From: Cadophora sp. MPI-SDFR-AT-0126 | Lineage: Eukaryota > Ascomycota > Leotiomycetes > Helotiales > Ploettnerulaceae | Reading direction: 5' to 3' | NCBI GenBank assembly: GCA_020747065.1 | Contig: JAGMVK010000006.1 | Span: forward strand, 1,364,001 to 1,428,000 | DNA length: 64,000 nucleotides | Part shown: in pieces, positions 14,411 through 25,804 of the stretch | Layout of the letters: every line of letters begins with the position of its first letter | Position numbering within the stretch: the first letter of the stretch is position 1 | Program-made: the position numbers and the translations under genes | Notes under the pieces: generated by a model | What the model was told of the DNA's origin: nothing | The model's input: the letters and a program-made list of their open reading frames with translations, nothing else | The model's database searches: none

Positions 14411-15277
14411 TCATGAATCACCATCTCCAGATAATGAATTATAGGCCCATTGATACGAGCCCAAAAAGATAGCACCTCCAGCACTAATCCACAGAATCCT
14501 GGGACCAATCCCCGCGAAGAAAGCTCTGGGACCACTATCCTGCAATATCTGCTTTAGCAACGGTATGACAGCCGTCTTCTCCTTTGCTAACATCATCCTC
14601 GTCTTCAGCACATCCAATGGCGTGGTCGTGCCCGCAGCAATCGCCCCCGCCGCGCTCCCAAACAGGCCACTCTCCCATGCACTTATACTGTCCTTTCCGG
14701 ACTTCCTCCTCCTATATTCCTTCATGGACTCCCACAGCGGGAACTGAATAACCGTGAACGGGACCTCGCGCATAATAGTCACTGACCACCCTCTATATAG
14801 CTCCATCCACACACCCGATAAGCCAATAGCTCTCCTTTGCGACAGAATAGCCTTGATAGTCGACAGCGACGAGGGATACTGCCTAGCTTGCGTGCGTTGC
14901 TTGATGACCTCCGTAGGAACCCTTACCGCACACGCAGCTACCTCTCCCAAGCTCGCCGCAACCATATGTTCGATTGGCGCGGTCCATTCCTCGCTCTGTC
15001 CCTCTATCACTTGCTTCGCATGTCTCCTGGCTGAGAGGAACGTTTTCGTGTATTCGTAGGTGCAGAAGAAGAGGGCTGCGCCAGGTGCGGACCCTACAAT
15101 TGCACTTCCCACGCCGCGATAAATTCCTGTGAAGCCGCCAGAGGCGAGGAAGCCGGATGAGGATTGCAAGCGTGTCTTGAGCGTGTCGAGGGGGTAGAGG
15201 GAGAGGTCGACGGTGGTTCCTGCGAGAGCTCCTGCGAGGAGGGCGGTCGTGAAGGCGGGCTGATTTGGAGATGACAT
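14411..15277 (-). CDS. PET8: mitochondrial S-adenosylmethionine carrier (SLC25, PET8 type)
   Basis: A single exon of 288 residues, the usual mitochondrial-carrier size. Three ~90-residue repeats each carry the PX[DE]XX[KR] signature: PLDTLKT near residue 29, PTEVIKQ near 122 and PLDVLKT near 224. The first repeat (FTTALLAGALAGTTVDLSLY) and the middle segment (RVPTEVIKQRTQARQY) match the SAM-carrier subfamily as I know it, which imports SAM in exchange for S-adenosylhomocysteine across the inner membrane. It lies head to head, 267 bp away, with tRNA(Ile)-lysidine synthase, so the two probably share a promoter. Both act in mitochondria. Imported SAM is needed for tRNA and rRNA methylation and for biotin, lipoate and ubiquinone synthesis. 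Assignment to the SAM subgroup rather than another carrier is by motif pattern only. Confidence 0.87.
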   Translation of the reverse strand: MSSPNQPAFTTALLAGALAGTTVDLSLYPLDTLKTRLQSSSGFLASGGFTGIYRGVGSAIVGSAPGAALFFCTYEYTKTFLSARRHAKQVIEGQSEEWTAPIEHMVAASLGEVAACAVRVPTEVIKQRTQARQYPSSLSTIKAILSQRRAIGLSGVWMELYRGWSVTIMREVPFTVIQFPLWESMKEYRRRKSGKDSISAWESGLFGSAAGAIAAGTTTPLDVLKTRMMLAKEKTAVIPLLKQILQDSGPRAFFAGIGPRILWISAGGAIFLGSYQWAYNSLSGDGDS

Positions 15278-15544
15278 TGCTGAAAGTTTTGCAGAATGTC
15301 GGAATGCAGATATGCTTTTGTAGTCTACTATTCTTTAATTCAGAAGACTTTAGCGCTCGATTTGAGTAGAGGCCGAAGCCGGCTTGGGCTTGGTGATGCC
15401 ATGGGTGAGGTGGTGACGGAGTTGAAGTGAGGTCGGAGCTCGTCTGGATTTATTTTTCGAACGCGTCCCCCCGTGCACCTCCCAAAGCTCGTCGTAGCTC
15501 CATCAACACTTTTTCCTCCACAAAAATCATAAAACAACAATGGG
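15278..15544. promoter_or_regulatory. shared bidirectional promoter of PET8-like and TilS genes
   Basis: Only 267 bp separate the two divergent start codons, so core promoters and both 5' leaders must lie here. No particular element stands out by eye. Confidence 0.6.
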
Positions 15545-17430
15545 ATGGGCTCCGCCAACCACATTGTAAGAAAAGCAGCCTTCCTTCAGAAAACAGCTTC
15601 ATCTCCTCGCTCAATTTCGGCGATAGAGTTCTCGAAAGTATGGCCTGGAATATGGCTGAAATCACGGGAGCCCGGCTTAGGTGCCAATCTGGAACCTACA
15701 ATTGGTATTTATAGTTTATACAAAGCATCCTGTTTGAAAGCAGTTTTGTTAATGAGTGCCTTCAGGTTTGGCCATCAGTGGCGGAGTTGATTCTATGGCT
15801 CTTGCGTTCCTATGCTCTAGCATGAACGAGAGTCTTTCGGCGGAGAATAGAGTGAACTTTCGAGCATTTGTAGTCGATCATGGATTCAGGAATGGAAGTG
15901 ACAACGAAGCTCTGGCTGTTTCAAAAAGTCTAGAAACGAGAGGTATCAAAAGTCTCGTTCTCGGCAACATCTGGCCAGGCGTTAACGGTCTTAGGCATTC
16001 CAACTCAAGTCTTGAAGATAGAATGGCCATCATCTCTCCAGGCACACGCACTACCGAATTTCGAATCCGCAGCAAGGAGGTACCGATTTCGTACGCTAGG
16101 GAAAGCTTGTAGCGAATGGGGCATCAATTCGTTGTTTCTGGCTCATCATGAGGATGACCAGGTTGAGACTGTTATGATGAGGTTGATGGAAGGTCATAGG
16201 ATGGGTCTCACGGGTATCAAGGATCATTCCGAGATACCTGAGTGTTATGGTATTCATGGAGTTCATGAGAGTGGCCGCCTCGACATCGACTCTTTCAAGG
16301 GACTCACAGAGTACAAGCCGAACTATGTTGAAAAGCCTACCCACCGAACTGTAGACTGGAAACCGCAGCTCACTCTTGAAAGTGGAGGGGTACGAGTCTA
16401 CAGACCATTACTTGGATTCAGCAAAGAGCGGTTAATAGCAACATGTAAAGAGAACAACGTCGAATGGTTCGAAGACCATACCAACAAAGACCGAACTCTG
16501 ACCAAGAGGAACGCCATTCGCCACATACTATCCAAGTATGCCTTGCCGAAAGCTCTGAGCAAACCAGCTCTCCTGGATCTGTCTGAGAAAATGAGAAAGC
16601 AGGAACAGCGCCGAAAGGAAGTTCTAGAGCAATGGCTCTCTAACTGCTGTATCACATCACTGGATCTTCAAGTTGGAACTGCGAAAGTTAATTTCGCGGA
16701 CCTGAACCAATTTAAAGAGCATCTATCGTGGCCTGGAGAGAGAGCTGGGCAGACAGCAGCGGAACTACTTAGCAGGATCATGATGCTAGTATCTCCTCAC
16801 GAGCACGTCCCTATCTCGTCTCTCCATGGCGCAGTAAGCCGTCTGTTCCCCGAGCTCTCGAAAGGTGAACCTCGAACGGGGTCATTCACAGTGTGTGGAC
16901 TGTACTTCCAATCCATTCAACGGGATTCCCCTGGTGCAGACAAACCTGGCCACGACCGTAAGCCTATCTGGCACATCTCCCGCCAGCCATTCGGAAGCAA
17001 CGAAATCACCAAACATGTTCTCACCTATTCATCCTCTCCTCAAGCTCCCTGGTCGCCATGGCGGCTCTTCGACGGACGATACTGGATCCGTGTTAAGAAC
17101 AACTCGTCGTCAACTGTCCTCGTTCAACCTCTATCACCCACACAATGGCCGAGATTCAAACAAGACCTCGGTCAGCAGCGTAAGCGAGCGTTGAAGATAA
17201 TGAAGCAGAAAGCGCCTGACGGCGTACGGTACACTCTTCCTTCAGTCGTACTGCGGACCAAGGATGGGAATTCGATGGAGGAGGATCGTGTTGTGGCGTT
17301 GCCCACGTTGGGGATATGTTCTGCAGACAGTGTGGAGCGGAAGGAGGTCGAGTGTGAGGTAAGGTATAAAAAAATCTATACTGCTGGTCTTCCAATTGTG
17401 GGTGGGCACACTCCGTCAAATGATACATGA
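15545..17430 (+). CDS. tRNA(Ile)-lysidine synthase (TilS family), probably mitochondrial
   Basis: Three exons (15545-15704, 15766-15942, 15995-17430) give 590 residues. Intron 1 (15705-15765) delivers the frame into the PP-loop ATP-binding motif SGGVDS at residues 58-63. Intron 2 (15943-15994, GTATCA..TCTTAG) is easy to miss because the upstream frame stays open. Splicing it joins LETRG to IPTQVLKIEWP, which restores the family's conserved strand before LPNFESAARRYRF. AHHEDDQVETVMMRL near residue 140 is the second conserved motif. TilS converts C34 of the CAU anticodon to lysidine so that tRNA(Ile) reads AUA. In fungi the substrate is the mitochondrial tRNA. The first ~50 residues are basic (HIVRKAAFLQKTASSPRS), consistent with a targeting peptide. 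It is divergent from the SAM carrier gene. Confidence 0.85.
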
Positions 17431-17988
17431 GACTTCTCTTGGACGAAGAAGCAATCATCAAGAGGCATATGGGAAGTGAAAAGAGATGCTCGCAGAGCGT
17501 GTTCCGCCTTAGGAAGGAAATTAAATAGACTCGATTATATTCTGTGACTGTCTCGATGTATGTTTGTCTATCTATGTGTCAGTCTCCTCTGCGTTATCTA
17601 CCTTTGTCCACCCGCTCGCCTGCCTGTGGCATGGCTTACAAAAGCCAAATCCCATCCCTGTGACCATAACCTGTCAAAAGTCTGGGGTATCCTTAACGCC
17701 TATAGCTAACCGAGTAATACCTCAGTAAAAATCTAACGCCGGAGTATGCAGCCCGATCTCGTTGTTCATGCTCTTTCCAAGCAGAAATTGCACTCGATAT
17801 GCATCGAGTATACAGTGCCACTCATGATGTCTTTCAAATACTTGTTGCCAAATCAATTACGTGTAATGTAGTGCTGAAAACGATGATGGGGATCTCAAGG
17901 CTTCTCATACAGTCACGCAAGTAATACGTCCCTGTCCTGTCCTAACTCCACGCTATGCAATATGATTGTGTTTTCTTGAATGCAATAT
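17431..17988. other. tail-to-tail spacer
   Basis: 558 bases between convergent genes. It must hold the two 3' UTRs. Short repeats of TGTCTATC type occur near 17560, but no gene or structured element can be supported. Confidence 0.5.
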
Positions 17989-20280
17989 TCATCTCAGATG
18001 AAGAGCCTTCTTTGCATTTTCGTAGACCACGTAGGTGATGCTGACCGCAGGGACGACCTTCAAAAGGTTTGGCGTAATGCCCTTAAAGAGTCCTTTGAAG
18101 CCTTCGTTCTTCACTGTTTTTTGCGCTACATCGATGATGCCCGAGTACGTTGGGGGGTGAAGGACAGTCCTATGTTGACATCAGTTATACTGTTGGATCA
18201 TGGATCTCACTGGATGATGTGGGAGAATATATCCAGTGCGAAATAAGGAAGAAGCTTACCCTTGGGCTTGGAGTCTCGTTCGCAAAAGGTTGATTGGGTA
18301 CACTATGCTGGCGCCGAAAGCTCCCGAAAACGCTCCAATGCATCCTGTAGCAAAAGAACCAGGAAGTGCATCTTCTTCGTGACATCCCAGGATTCTAGCA
18401 TTGCGTCTCGCGATTCGTGCCTTGAGATACTCGAATGTTCCCAGATCGATGGCGGAATAAGGGAACATTCCGAGAAGACCCATGGTCAAACCCCGATAGG
18501 AAGATTTTATAGCCCCTTGTTGGATCATTTTCTTCGCAGTAGCGACGATGAGTGCGTTACCATGTAGACCGCCTGAGACAGTCTCACATTGCATACTGCT
18601 TTTTGTCAGTCTTTGCAACAAGGATGGAGTACACAAGAGCTTACCGAAACTTCAATGTATCTATAGGGTAAACAAAGAGTCTCATGTTTGTCAGTATGAA
18701 ACACAATAGAGGGACGGCCAAACAAACTGTGATATAAGTCCACCAACTCCCCCAGCTACAAACTTGGAATAAGGATTGATGTTTTGCGGGTCGTTGTGAC
18801 CTTCCATATGTGCCAAAGCTCGCTTGGCGCATTCGTAGGATCCAAATTTGATTGCTGATTCGGGCATGACTTTGATCACGTTCAAGCCGTTACCTAGAGA
18901 GTCAGTTGCGCCTCAACTTGTTTTGTGGATATATTTACCTGCAAACAAGCTTCTCACCCCACCAGCTTTCCAAAGCTCTTTGGTAGCATCAATGAGGGGT
19001 CGGCCGACTGTCTTCGCTACACCAACCGCATCACCCTTCTTCATCGCATTCATGGAATCTTTTGCTGGACCGATATTGGCGATGAGATAGACCTTTAATC
19101 GGTCTAAGGGGGCAGTAGATGTTCTGGAGACGACTCCTGCAACTGCGCCTGCTGCAAAATAGCCTGGATCGGGCAGAATGTCCGTCAGCAATAATTTCTC
19201 CACAGGCGCAACATCCTCCGAAACTTTCTCTTCTTCGTCCTCGGTTGTTTCGAGTTTTGATTTAATGGTTTTGGCCGCAGGTTGAACTCGATCGGTTATC
19301 GGCGTCTGATACCCTACATCGGAAGATTCTAGCGAAATGTCTGGTTCTAGTCGTGCTCGTATGGAGTCGATGGGCGATGTTCGATTAGGTTTCGTTGAAG
19401 GATCCGCAATTTTGATGATGGCGCCAAACAAGACTGACAGGGACGAAAATCGAGATTGTGATTCCATACCTAGGCCTTCTAGCGTCTCCTCGCTGATTGA
19501 GGTATCGCCTTCGGCGTTTAATGTGACAGCAGATGAGTAGTAAGACATGACAGCTTTCAGCCCAGGGGCTTTCTGTGTGGGTAAGAAGAGCAAGAAATCT
19601 CTGCAAGACTGTCAGCTTTTGCACTATTCACTGCAGGAAATTCCCATTTGACACGAAGAAGATCCGATAAGAGGAAACTTACCTCCATTCCGCAAAACTA
19701 ATGTAGCCCTAGTAAATAATCAGTATTGTATTATGCATCGTGGTTGGGTGATATACGTCGTTGTTTTGGTCGACCTCATTGAAGAACTGGTCAAGCTTGG
19801 AATTCGGAACTGCCAGACCAGCTGTTCTGAAGGCATTTCTCAACTCGCCCTTGTTCAGCTTGCCATCTTGGTCTCGGTCGATGGAATGAAACAGCGAGAG
19901 AAGCTCTTTCTCTGTCCTCTCTACGAAGGTACGAAATTCTGCGCATTGGGTGTCAGCGACTCATCGTCAGAGGGAAGGAGACACATGAACCCCCGCCAAC
20001 TCTTGGAAGACATACCTTCATACTGTATCACTTCGTCTCCATTCTTGTCCATCGCTTTGATAACATCCTTGAGCATGTCATTTGCATTTTTCAGAGCTGT
20101 AAGACTGGTTAGAGGAGGTGACTTGCGACATATAGGACTGGCAGACTCACGATGGTCGATTCGGGTCAAACCCTTCTTCAGGCCATTGAGATCCAGCTCT
20201 CCTTTATTCTGCGGATCCAGCTTCTTCCACAGCTTCTCGATCCGCGCATCCCTCGAATTCTGACTCTCCAGTAACTCCAT
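17989..20280 (-). CDS. SAL1: Ca2+-regulated mitochondrial ATP-Mg/Pi carrier (SCaMC/Sal1 type)
   Basis: Nine exons on the minus strand: 20280-20151, 20096-20016, 19938-19757, 19708-19683, 19600-18939, 18893-18728, 18680-18645, 18595-18260 and 18169-17989. They close exactly to 599 residues. The N-terminal half has four EF-hand-like loops: [36 protein letters not shown] and DQNNDGYISFAE. Loop 1 is degenerate. A Ser/Glu-rich linker follows, then three SLC25 repeats with PLDRLKV, PIDTLKF and PINLLRT signatures. Two exons are very small (26 and 36 nt); each completes a conserved motif (the last EF loop and the second carrier signature). The family exchanges ATP-Mg for phosphate across the inner membrane in response to cytosolic Ca2+. 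The intron at 18727-18681 uses a weaker GTTTGT donor and GAG acceptor, so that junction is the least certain. Confidence 0.88.
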
Positions 20281-21761
20281 CTTGACGTTGCGGGTGTTAT
20301 CAGTGATCTCTCATCGCGGAGGACAAATTGTGCAAGCTTGTTGGACGTGTCGCACAAGTCGTTATCATCGAGTCGAGATTGGAAGCATGAGTCGGTTCTG
20401 CAGATACTGAGATTATGGCAGAATGAAAGGCGGATTGTGGGCGAAGTTGTGCGCGGGCTGCTTCCTTTCTTTGGGACCGACTTCGATTTTGGACCGGTTG
20501 GCCATGAATTTCAAGATCCTTTCCACCCGTCTGCCCTCAGCGCTCACAGGCCTTGTCGTCACAAGCTCGGTCCGGAAAGGGTCCGTTTGCCAAGCCATGC
20601 TACTTAGCGGGGAGACTTGACATTAGCCGAGTCATTATTGAGGTGCAGCTTCGTAGGTTCGTCAGATCATTCCTCCTCATTCATGCTTCACAAACCTCAT
20701 CCTCTAACTTATTGCCAGCCTCGTCTACACTTCAAACAGCTCGAGATGAGTAGAGCTTGGCGCGAGGAGATATGCCAACGGTGCCTCATACTAACAGGTT
20801 CTATTGCCAGCATGACTTACAGATTCGATTGCTCTGACGATGTTCGACCCGACCAATTTATTTTATAGAACTCCTAAACCTACAGCTGGCAACCATCCAT
20901 CATCATTCGAAGTTCATGGCTCCCCATATTTGAAGTCAGAGACTATCAAGATCATCTGCCGAACTTGTACGCAGCAACACTCAGACGTGGTCGTCAGGCT
21001 TCGATCGACCTCGAATAACCGTTTAGGTACTCGAAATCAGAAGATTATGCTGCGCAGGTGCTGCTATATTTCATGGCCAGGCCGTCTCATACAACAAGCA
21101 ATCTGGGGTTACATTGGAGATCGGTCCTGCAAAATAATAGATCTGGTTCCGCTATACTCATGCCTTGCTTCAACAACGGACAACACTACAAAGGGACATC
21201 GTCACCAGCTGTGACAGGAAAAGACTCGAAGCAATCAAGGCCCAGTGCTCCAGGCCAACATGTCGAATCTCTCATATCTCAGAGCTGTTAGATTCGACTG
21301 GGCTTTCCTCGGGTCAGAATGCCACATTTGCATAAACGTAGAGGGACAGACTCGGAACAACTCTACGACTTCGAATACTAAGTCACAGAGCAGTAAACAG
21401 TTATGGATCCTATTTTGCAAGATTCACCTCGGTCGTATCTCTTCGTTAGCTGGTATGATCATTCATAAAGCTTGCTACTTGTTTCCATTTTTCTTTTATC
21501 TCAAGCAAGCAAGGACAGAGATCCTTTCCAGAATCCCTCTTGTGGGAGGGATATCTCTGCTGTACGAGAAGGCACGCAAAGTTATAGTGAAGCACAGCAC
21601 TCTAGGAACTTACTGTCAGGTCTCTTTTCTGAGGGCGAGGTGAACTCCTTTCCAGCTCATTGGCACATATCTTTCCAGTTCCCATTTCTAATATCCTGTC
21701 AAAGCTTAATTTATGGCGATAATTCCTGTAGTAGTTCATTTGCTTAACCACTTGATTAGAG

Positions 21762-21821
21762 CAGTAGTCAAAACAGCAGTTAAAATAGTAGTCAAAATAA
21801 AAGTCAAAATAGTAGTCGAAG
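21762..21821. repeat. 12-bp tandem repeat, five copies
   Basis: Five consecutive 12-base units with consensus TAGTAGTCAAAA run from 21762 to 21821. The third is the cleanest, and the others differ at 1-4 positions. On the minus strand it reads as a repetitive Tyr/Phe/Asp string that is not a believable protein. Confidence 0.8.
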
Positions 21822-23115
21822 TTGTAGCATTCAACCAACAATGAAAAACAATCATGGTCAAAAAGCTGTACATTTCGTACTCCCCTACGGAAATACCCAA
21901 CACTGAAACGTACTCGAATACCTTGGCAACTGATTGGAAAGCTCTCCACATCTGTTCTCTAGCATCCTCACGGACGGGGTGCCGTTAAGACGATACCCAA
22001 AATAGCGTCTCGAAACTCCGCTGGACTTCAGACTTCGGAATCTTATGCGGGGTTTGCCTAGACGTCGAATCTTTACAATTGGCACAGCCTTCCGTTGATC
22101 TCCTCACAAAGTCAAACTTTCTCTCCCTGCAGTAGAGCGGAACAATGGGCGGTGTGCCCGTGTAACAGAAATCGAAGCTGGCCTGATTGGCCACTCCTTG
22201 TTCTGGAACATCAGGGCGCGCCAGCTAGCACCCACCCACCACCATCACCACCAAGACCAGGGACAAGATGGATGGATGATCTTTATCTTTGCTTACAGCG
22301 CCTGTTATCGTCCTGTATGCTCCGACCAATTCCCACGCCAATTGGGCCCAGTTCATGCTTCACTTTATGCATGTTCAATTATAGATTGCGGTTAATGTCT
22401 GCCGTGGAGGTGGCTGACGCCGGAAAGCAGAGAGATTGGAGAATCACGGTCAAGGGAGGGGTTGAATGAAGGTTGAAAGTTGAGGGGAGGGGGATGTTTG
22501 AGATCCAAGCGTTGTCCAGCCCTGCCAACCAGAAGGAAGCACCACCCCCTACAGGGTCCAACAGCAAGCAATCAAGAGTGGCAGTGGCAGAGCACAACAG
22601 CCAGCAAGGTGGCACCGAGATGGCAGCTTTATGCGGAAAGGAGGGGGGTAGTGGTGTTGCGTTTGCTGGAGAGATGCTTTCTCGGCGGTTGACGGCGCCA
22701 ACCAGAGGACAGGACAGGGCGAGGGTGCTGATCCCAGCCATGCCGGGTTCCAGATGTTTTGAGGGTGGCGAAGGTTGCTGCTAGCCAGCCGAGCCAGCGT
22801 CCAGTCCCAATGAGCACAGTTACTAGTGCAGTCCCTCGGTGAGGGCGGGTTCTCACAGAAAGGTCAGTCAATGGGAGAGGATAGCAGCTTTCTTGTTTTT
22901 GCATCCCAACGAACGGGATTGTCTAGCTCTGGAGGAACAATGCAATGTCTTGCTGTGAGAGCATCACAGAAGACAGTAGACTGGCAATGGCATCGTGTTG
23001 ATACAATGGCCGAAGGCCGGGTCCGATGTATCGAGTCCATTTGTTGACATAACAGAACACAGAGCAGAACAAAGGAAACCTCCCGTCCCCCTCAGAATCG
23101 GATGGGCACGGGTCG

Positions 23116-23140
23116 CTCTGCTCTGCTCTGCTCTGCTCTG
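23116..23140. repeat. CTCTG pentanucleotide repeat, five copies
   Basis: Five perfect tandem copies of CTCTG. This is a simple-sequence repeat upstream of the gene at 23646 and could be length-variable between strains. Confidence 0.9.
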
Positions 23141-23645
23141 GCTCTTCCCTCATCCTCAGGCTTGTCAGGCATCCAAATACCACAATGGTCACCCACTTGG
23201 GCAAAGCTCGTCATGGGCGTACCATCGGTGTTTTGCTGTTGGCTCGCTAAAGCAGTAGGTTGAGCACTGGGCATCCACTAGAACCAGAAGCAGCCAAGCG
23301 TCCACCACATCCCTCCCTTCCCTCGCCTCCTTCCACTCCTTCTCGCTCCCTCTCTCTTCTTGCTTTCCCCTCGCCCAACTGCCCCAACCTTCTCTCTCAC
23401 TCAAGATCTCCCCATTTCATCGCTCCCGATAACATTCGACCACATACATATATAACTACCACAACCAGTTCACCATATCCTCACTAATACTCGTATCCTC
23501 TTCGCATCCTACTGCTACCATCAATATCAGAAAACTCTGCCACACCGCTCCATTGTTCTTCACAGCCTCTCGGTCGCATCAGAACCAACCCCCAACCAAC
23601 TGTCAAACTCACCGACTCGATCGATCCCATTAATGAGCCCATAAA

Positions 23646-24203
23646 ATGTCGTCCTTCTACCACTACAACACTCACCAACACCCTACCTCTGCAAATGCAC
23701 AGTCGACCTCATCGTCACATCACAGCGGTCGTGGACGTAGAGCTCCTCGTTTGTCGCAAAATGCTCATAAGCAATTCCGGGGAGCCAGAAAGGAGCTCGA
23801 AGAGGCTGCGGTCGTAACAAGCTTTCGTCAGCGCTTCGAAGCTGGTCGATCCTTCGACCTCGACGATGATTTGGAGTTCTGTCCAAACCTCCTCACCGAG
23901 AGTGATATGGTTTCAATCCATTCCTCATCATCGGATCGCTCCTCGCTGTCAAGTGGGTCTCCAGAATCCAGCCCCCAATCCCACCAAGTAGCGCCAGACT
24001 CCAACTTCACCCTCAACTCCAACTCCGTTCCATACATGCCTTCCTACCAGAGTCAACCTACTCCTCTTAAACTTCATCAGCCAGCTGCTACCCGGGTTCG
24101 CAACGCCATTCCGATCGTTAACCCGAGTACCGGCATGTCGATGGCCAGCCCACCACAGAGTGTTAGTCCCGCCAGGATGCAACATCTGAACCGACGTTGG
24201 TAG
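23646..24203 (+). CDS. small conserved fungal protein of unknown function
   Basis: A single-exon ORF of 185 residues starts at an ATG that follows a long pyrimidine-rich leader. The N-terminus is rich in His, Ser and Tyr. A better-conserved block follows at about residues 25-85: RGRRAPRLSQNAHKQFRG, then VTSFRQRFEAGRSFDLDDD and EFCPNLLTESD. A Ser-rich run (SIHSSSSDRSSLSSGSPESS) and a C-terminal motif AIPIVNPSTGMSM complete it. I recall this pattern from uncharacterised proteins of many filamentous ascomycetes, but know of no assigned function. There is no signal peptide or transmembrane segment. The acidic-aromatic centre and Ser-rich flanks suggest a small regulatory or interaction protein; that is a guess. 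Confidence 0.78.
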   Translation: MSSFYHYNTHQHPTSANAQSTSSSHHSGRGRRAPRLSQNAHKQFRGARKELEEAAVVTSFRQRFEAGRSFDLDDDLEFCPNLLTESDMVSIHSSSSDRSSLSSGSPESSPQSHQVAPDSNFTLNSNSVPYMPSYQSQPTPLKLHQPAATRVRNAIPIVNPSTGMSMASPPQSVSPARMQHLNRRW

Positions 24204-25804
24204 ATCGGCTCTTCTTCTGTTCCACCCATTAGCAGAGTGGATCTTCCATCATCGCATTAATTGACATTTCGCATTCTTTGTCACATCCATCATTTGGCGG
24301 GCACTCTCCCCTGGCATCGATAATCTTCCGGTTACGGCACTTTCCACCTCAACGAATCCTCTCTGTACAAATTCTTCTCACGACCTACCCACCACCAAAT
24401 TCCTTGAGACAGTAACGGCGCAACAATCGATTTCGATACCACTGTTTAAGTAGGAGATGGTGTTGTCATCCAAGAATGATGGCTTGATTTTGAGCGCGCA
24501 TTGCATATTTTTGTGACGGTGTTTGGGCTGCATTCCTTTTTGGGTGGGACAACGAAGCGGCGACTTCAATGGGTTTTATGAAAAAGACACATCATAGTTA
24601 CATAGAACGATTTCCTTTCCTCCTCGGAGACCGGGCTGTTTTGCGGGTGTTATATTTTTCGGATGCCTATACGGATGGGAAAGATCTCTCTCAATCTTTT
24701 TTGTTTCATGGTTTATCAGTAGGCGGGCTGGGTGTCGGTTGGTATGAACAAAGGTCGTGCTTCCTTGTATGATGAGCGCTTCAGGTGTTGTGTCTTTGGT
24801 TTGATACTTTGGGGTATTGGGTATGGCTTGGCTTTGAGCGGGTGATCTCGCAGGTGCATTATCGGATCGGATCGACTATTTCTGTCTACGGATGGGTTGG
24901 TTATGAATGATATACGGTCCGAGACTGGGTGGGCAATGGTCGTTTAGGACCTACTCCCGAAATATATTGTCTTTCATCTTACATTTCCTTTGCACAAGAG
25001 TTCCGAGGCACGTACATATACTGTCACGAATATGGAACGAAATGGGATACGATCTTTAATACCAAAAGTGTTAACACAACTCTCAAGATGTACTCTCAAA
25101 TGCCTCGTATGTGATCACGCCATTCGTTTCCAGCTCATCAAGCAGACTTCCAGCAATAATCCCAGATGCTAGTGGAGAAATGAGATGGAAACCACTCCAC
25201 TCTCCATCACACCAAACAACACCCCACACCCCTCTCGAGATACATCCGTCCTTCCACAAGCCAGCTGACTAGCTCAATCCTCCACTACCGTAGCTTAATA
25301 ATCGAATCTACGTTTCGCCGTAGAGAAGGATACGTATGGCAGGCTTGAGTCATATCAGCCCAGTAGTAATGATTTGAAGCTTGATAATTGCTCTCATCTT
25401 GTACCTGCAGAGAAGTCTGTAGCCGGCCCTCCCTCTGTGCCGTGGATCCAGGAACATGAAGCAATTTCCAGTATCGGAATTCACCACCCTTGTTCTCAGC
25501 CAATGAAATTCGGAGGGGTACTAGGTATCCCCGCTAACAACCACATGTGAATCTCGCAGTCCCATTCATTACATTACCCGAAAAGTGAACTCAACAAGTA
25601 AACAATTTTTCTTCATCCTTTTGAATGCCTCGCTTATGAAGCTTCAGTTGCGGTTTCCTCCTGAAGAAAAGAATCAAGACTGACGATCGGTACTGCCTAA
25701 TTCATAGCCAACAACGCCGTGCCGCGACTCCTTCCGTATGCCCGAATCGCACGTGTCTCACAGTCATTGAGGCACTCGAATCTCTACCAAAATCAACGAG
25801 CAAG
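24204..25804. other. 1.6-kb intergenic region
   Basis: Between two genes on the same strand. The first several hundred bases are T-rich and are probably a long 3' UTR of the small protein. The rest must include the promoter of the RING protein. No ORF with coding character was found. Confidence 0.55.

Larger units (their letters stand above)
20281..23645. other. 3.4-kb intergenic region
   Basis: The spacer between two divergent genes is the largest in the window. ORFs here are short, overlap in several frames and show no domain or splice continuity. It contains a 12-bp tandem repeat (21762-21821), a CTCTG repeat (23116-23140) and a pyrimidine-rich tract (about 23285-23480) that is probably the 5' leader of the next gene. 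I looked for a tRNA or a decayed transposase and saw neither. Confidence 0.55.
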
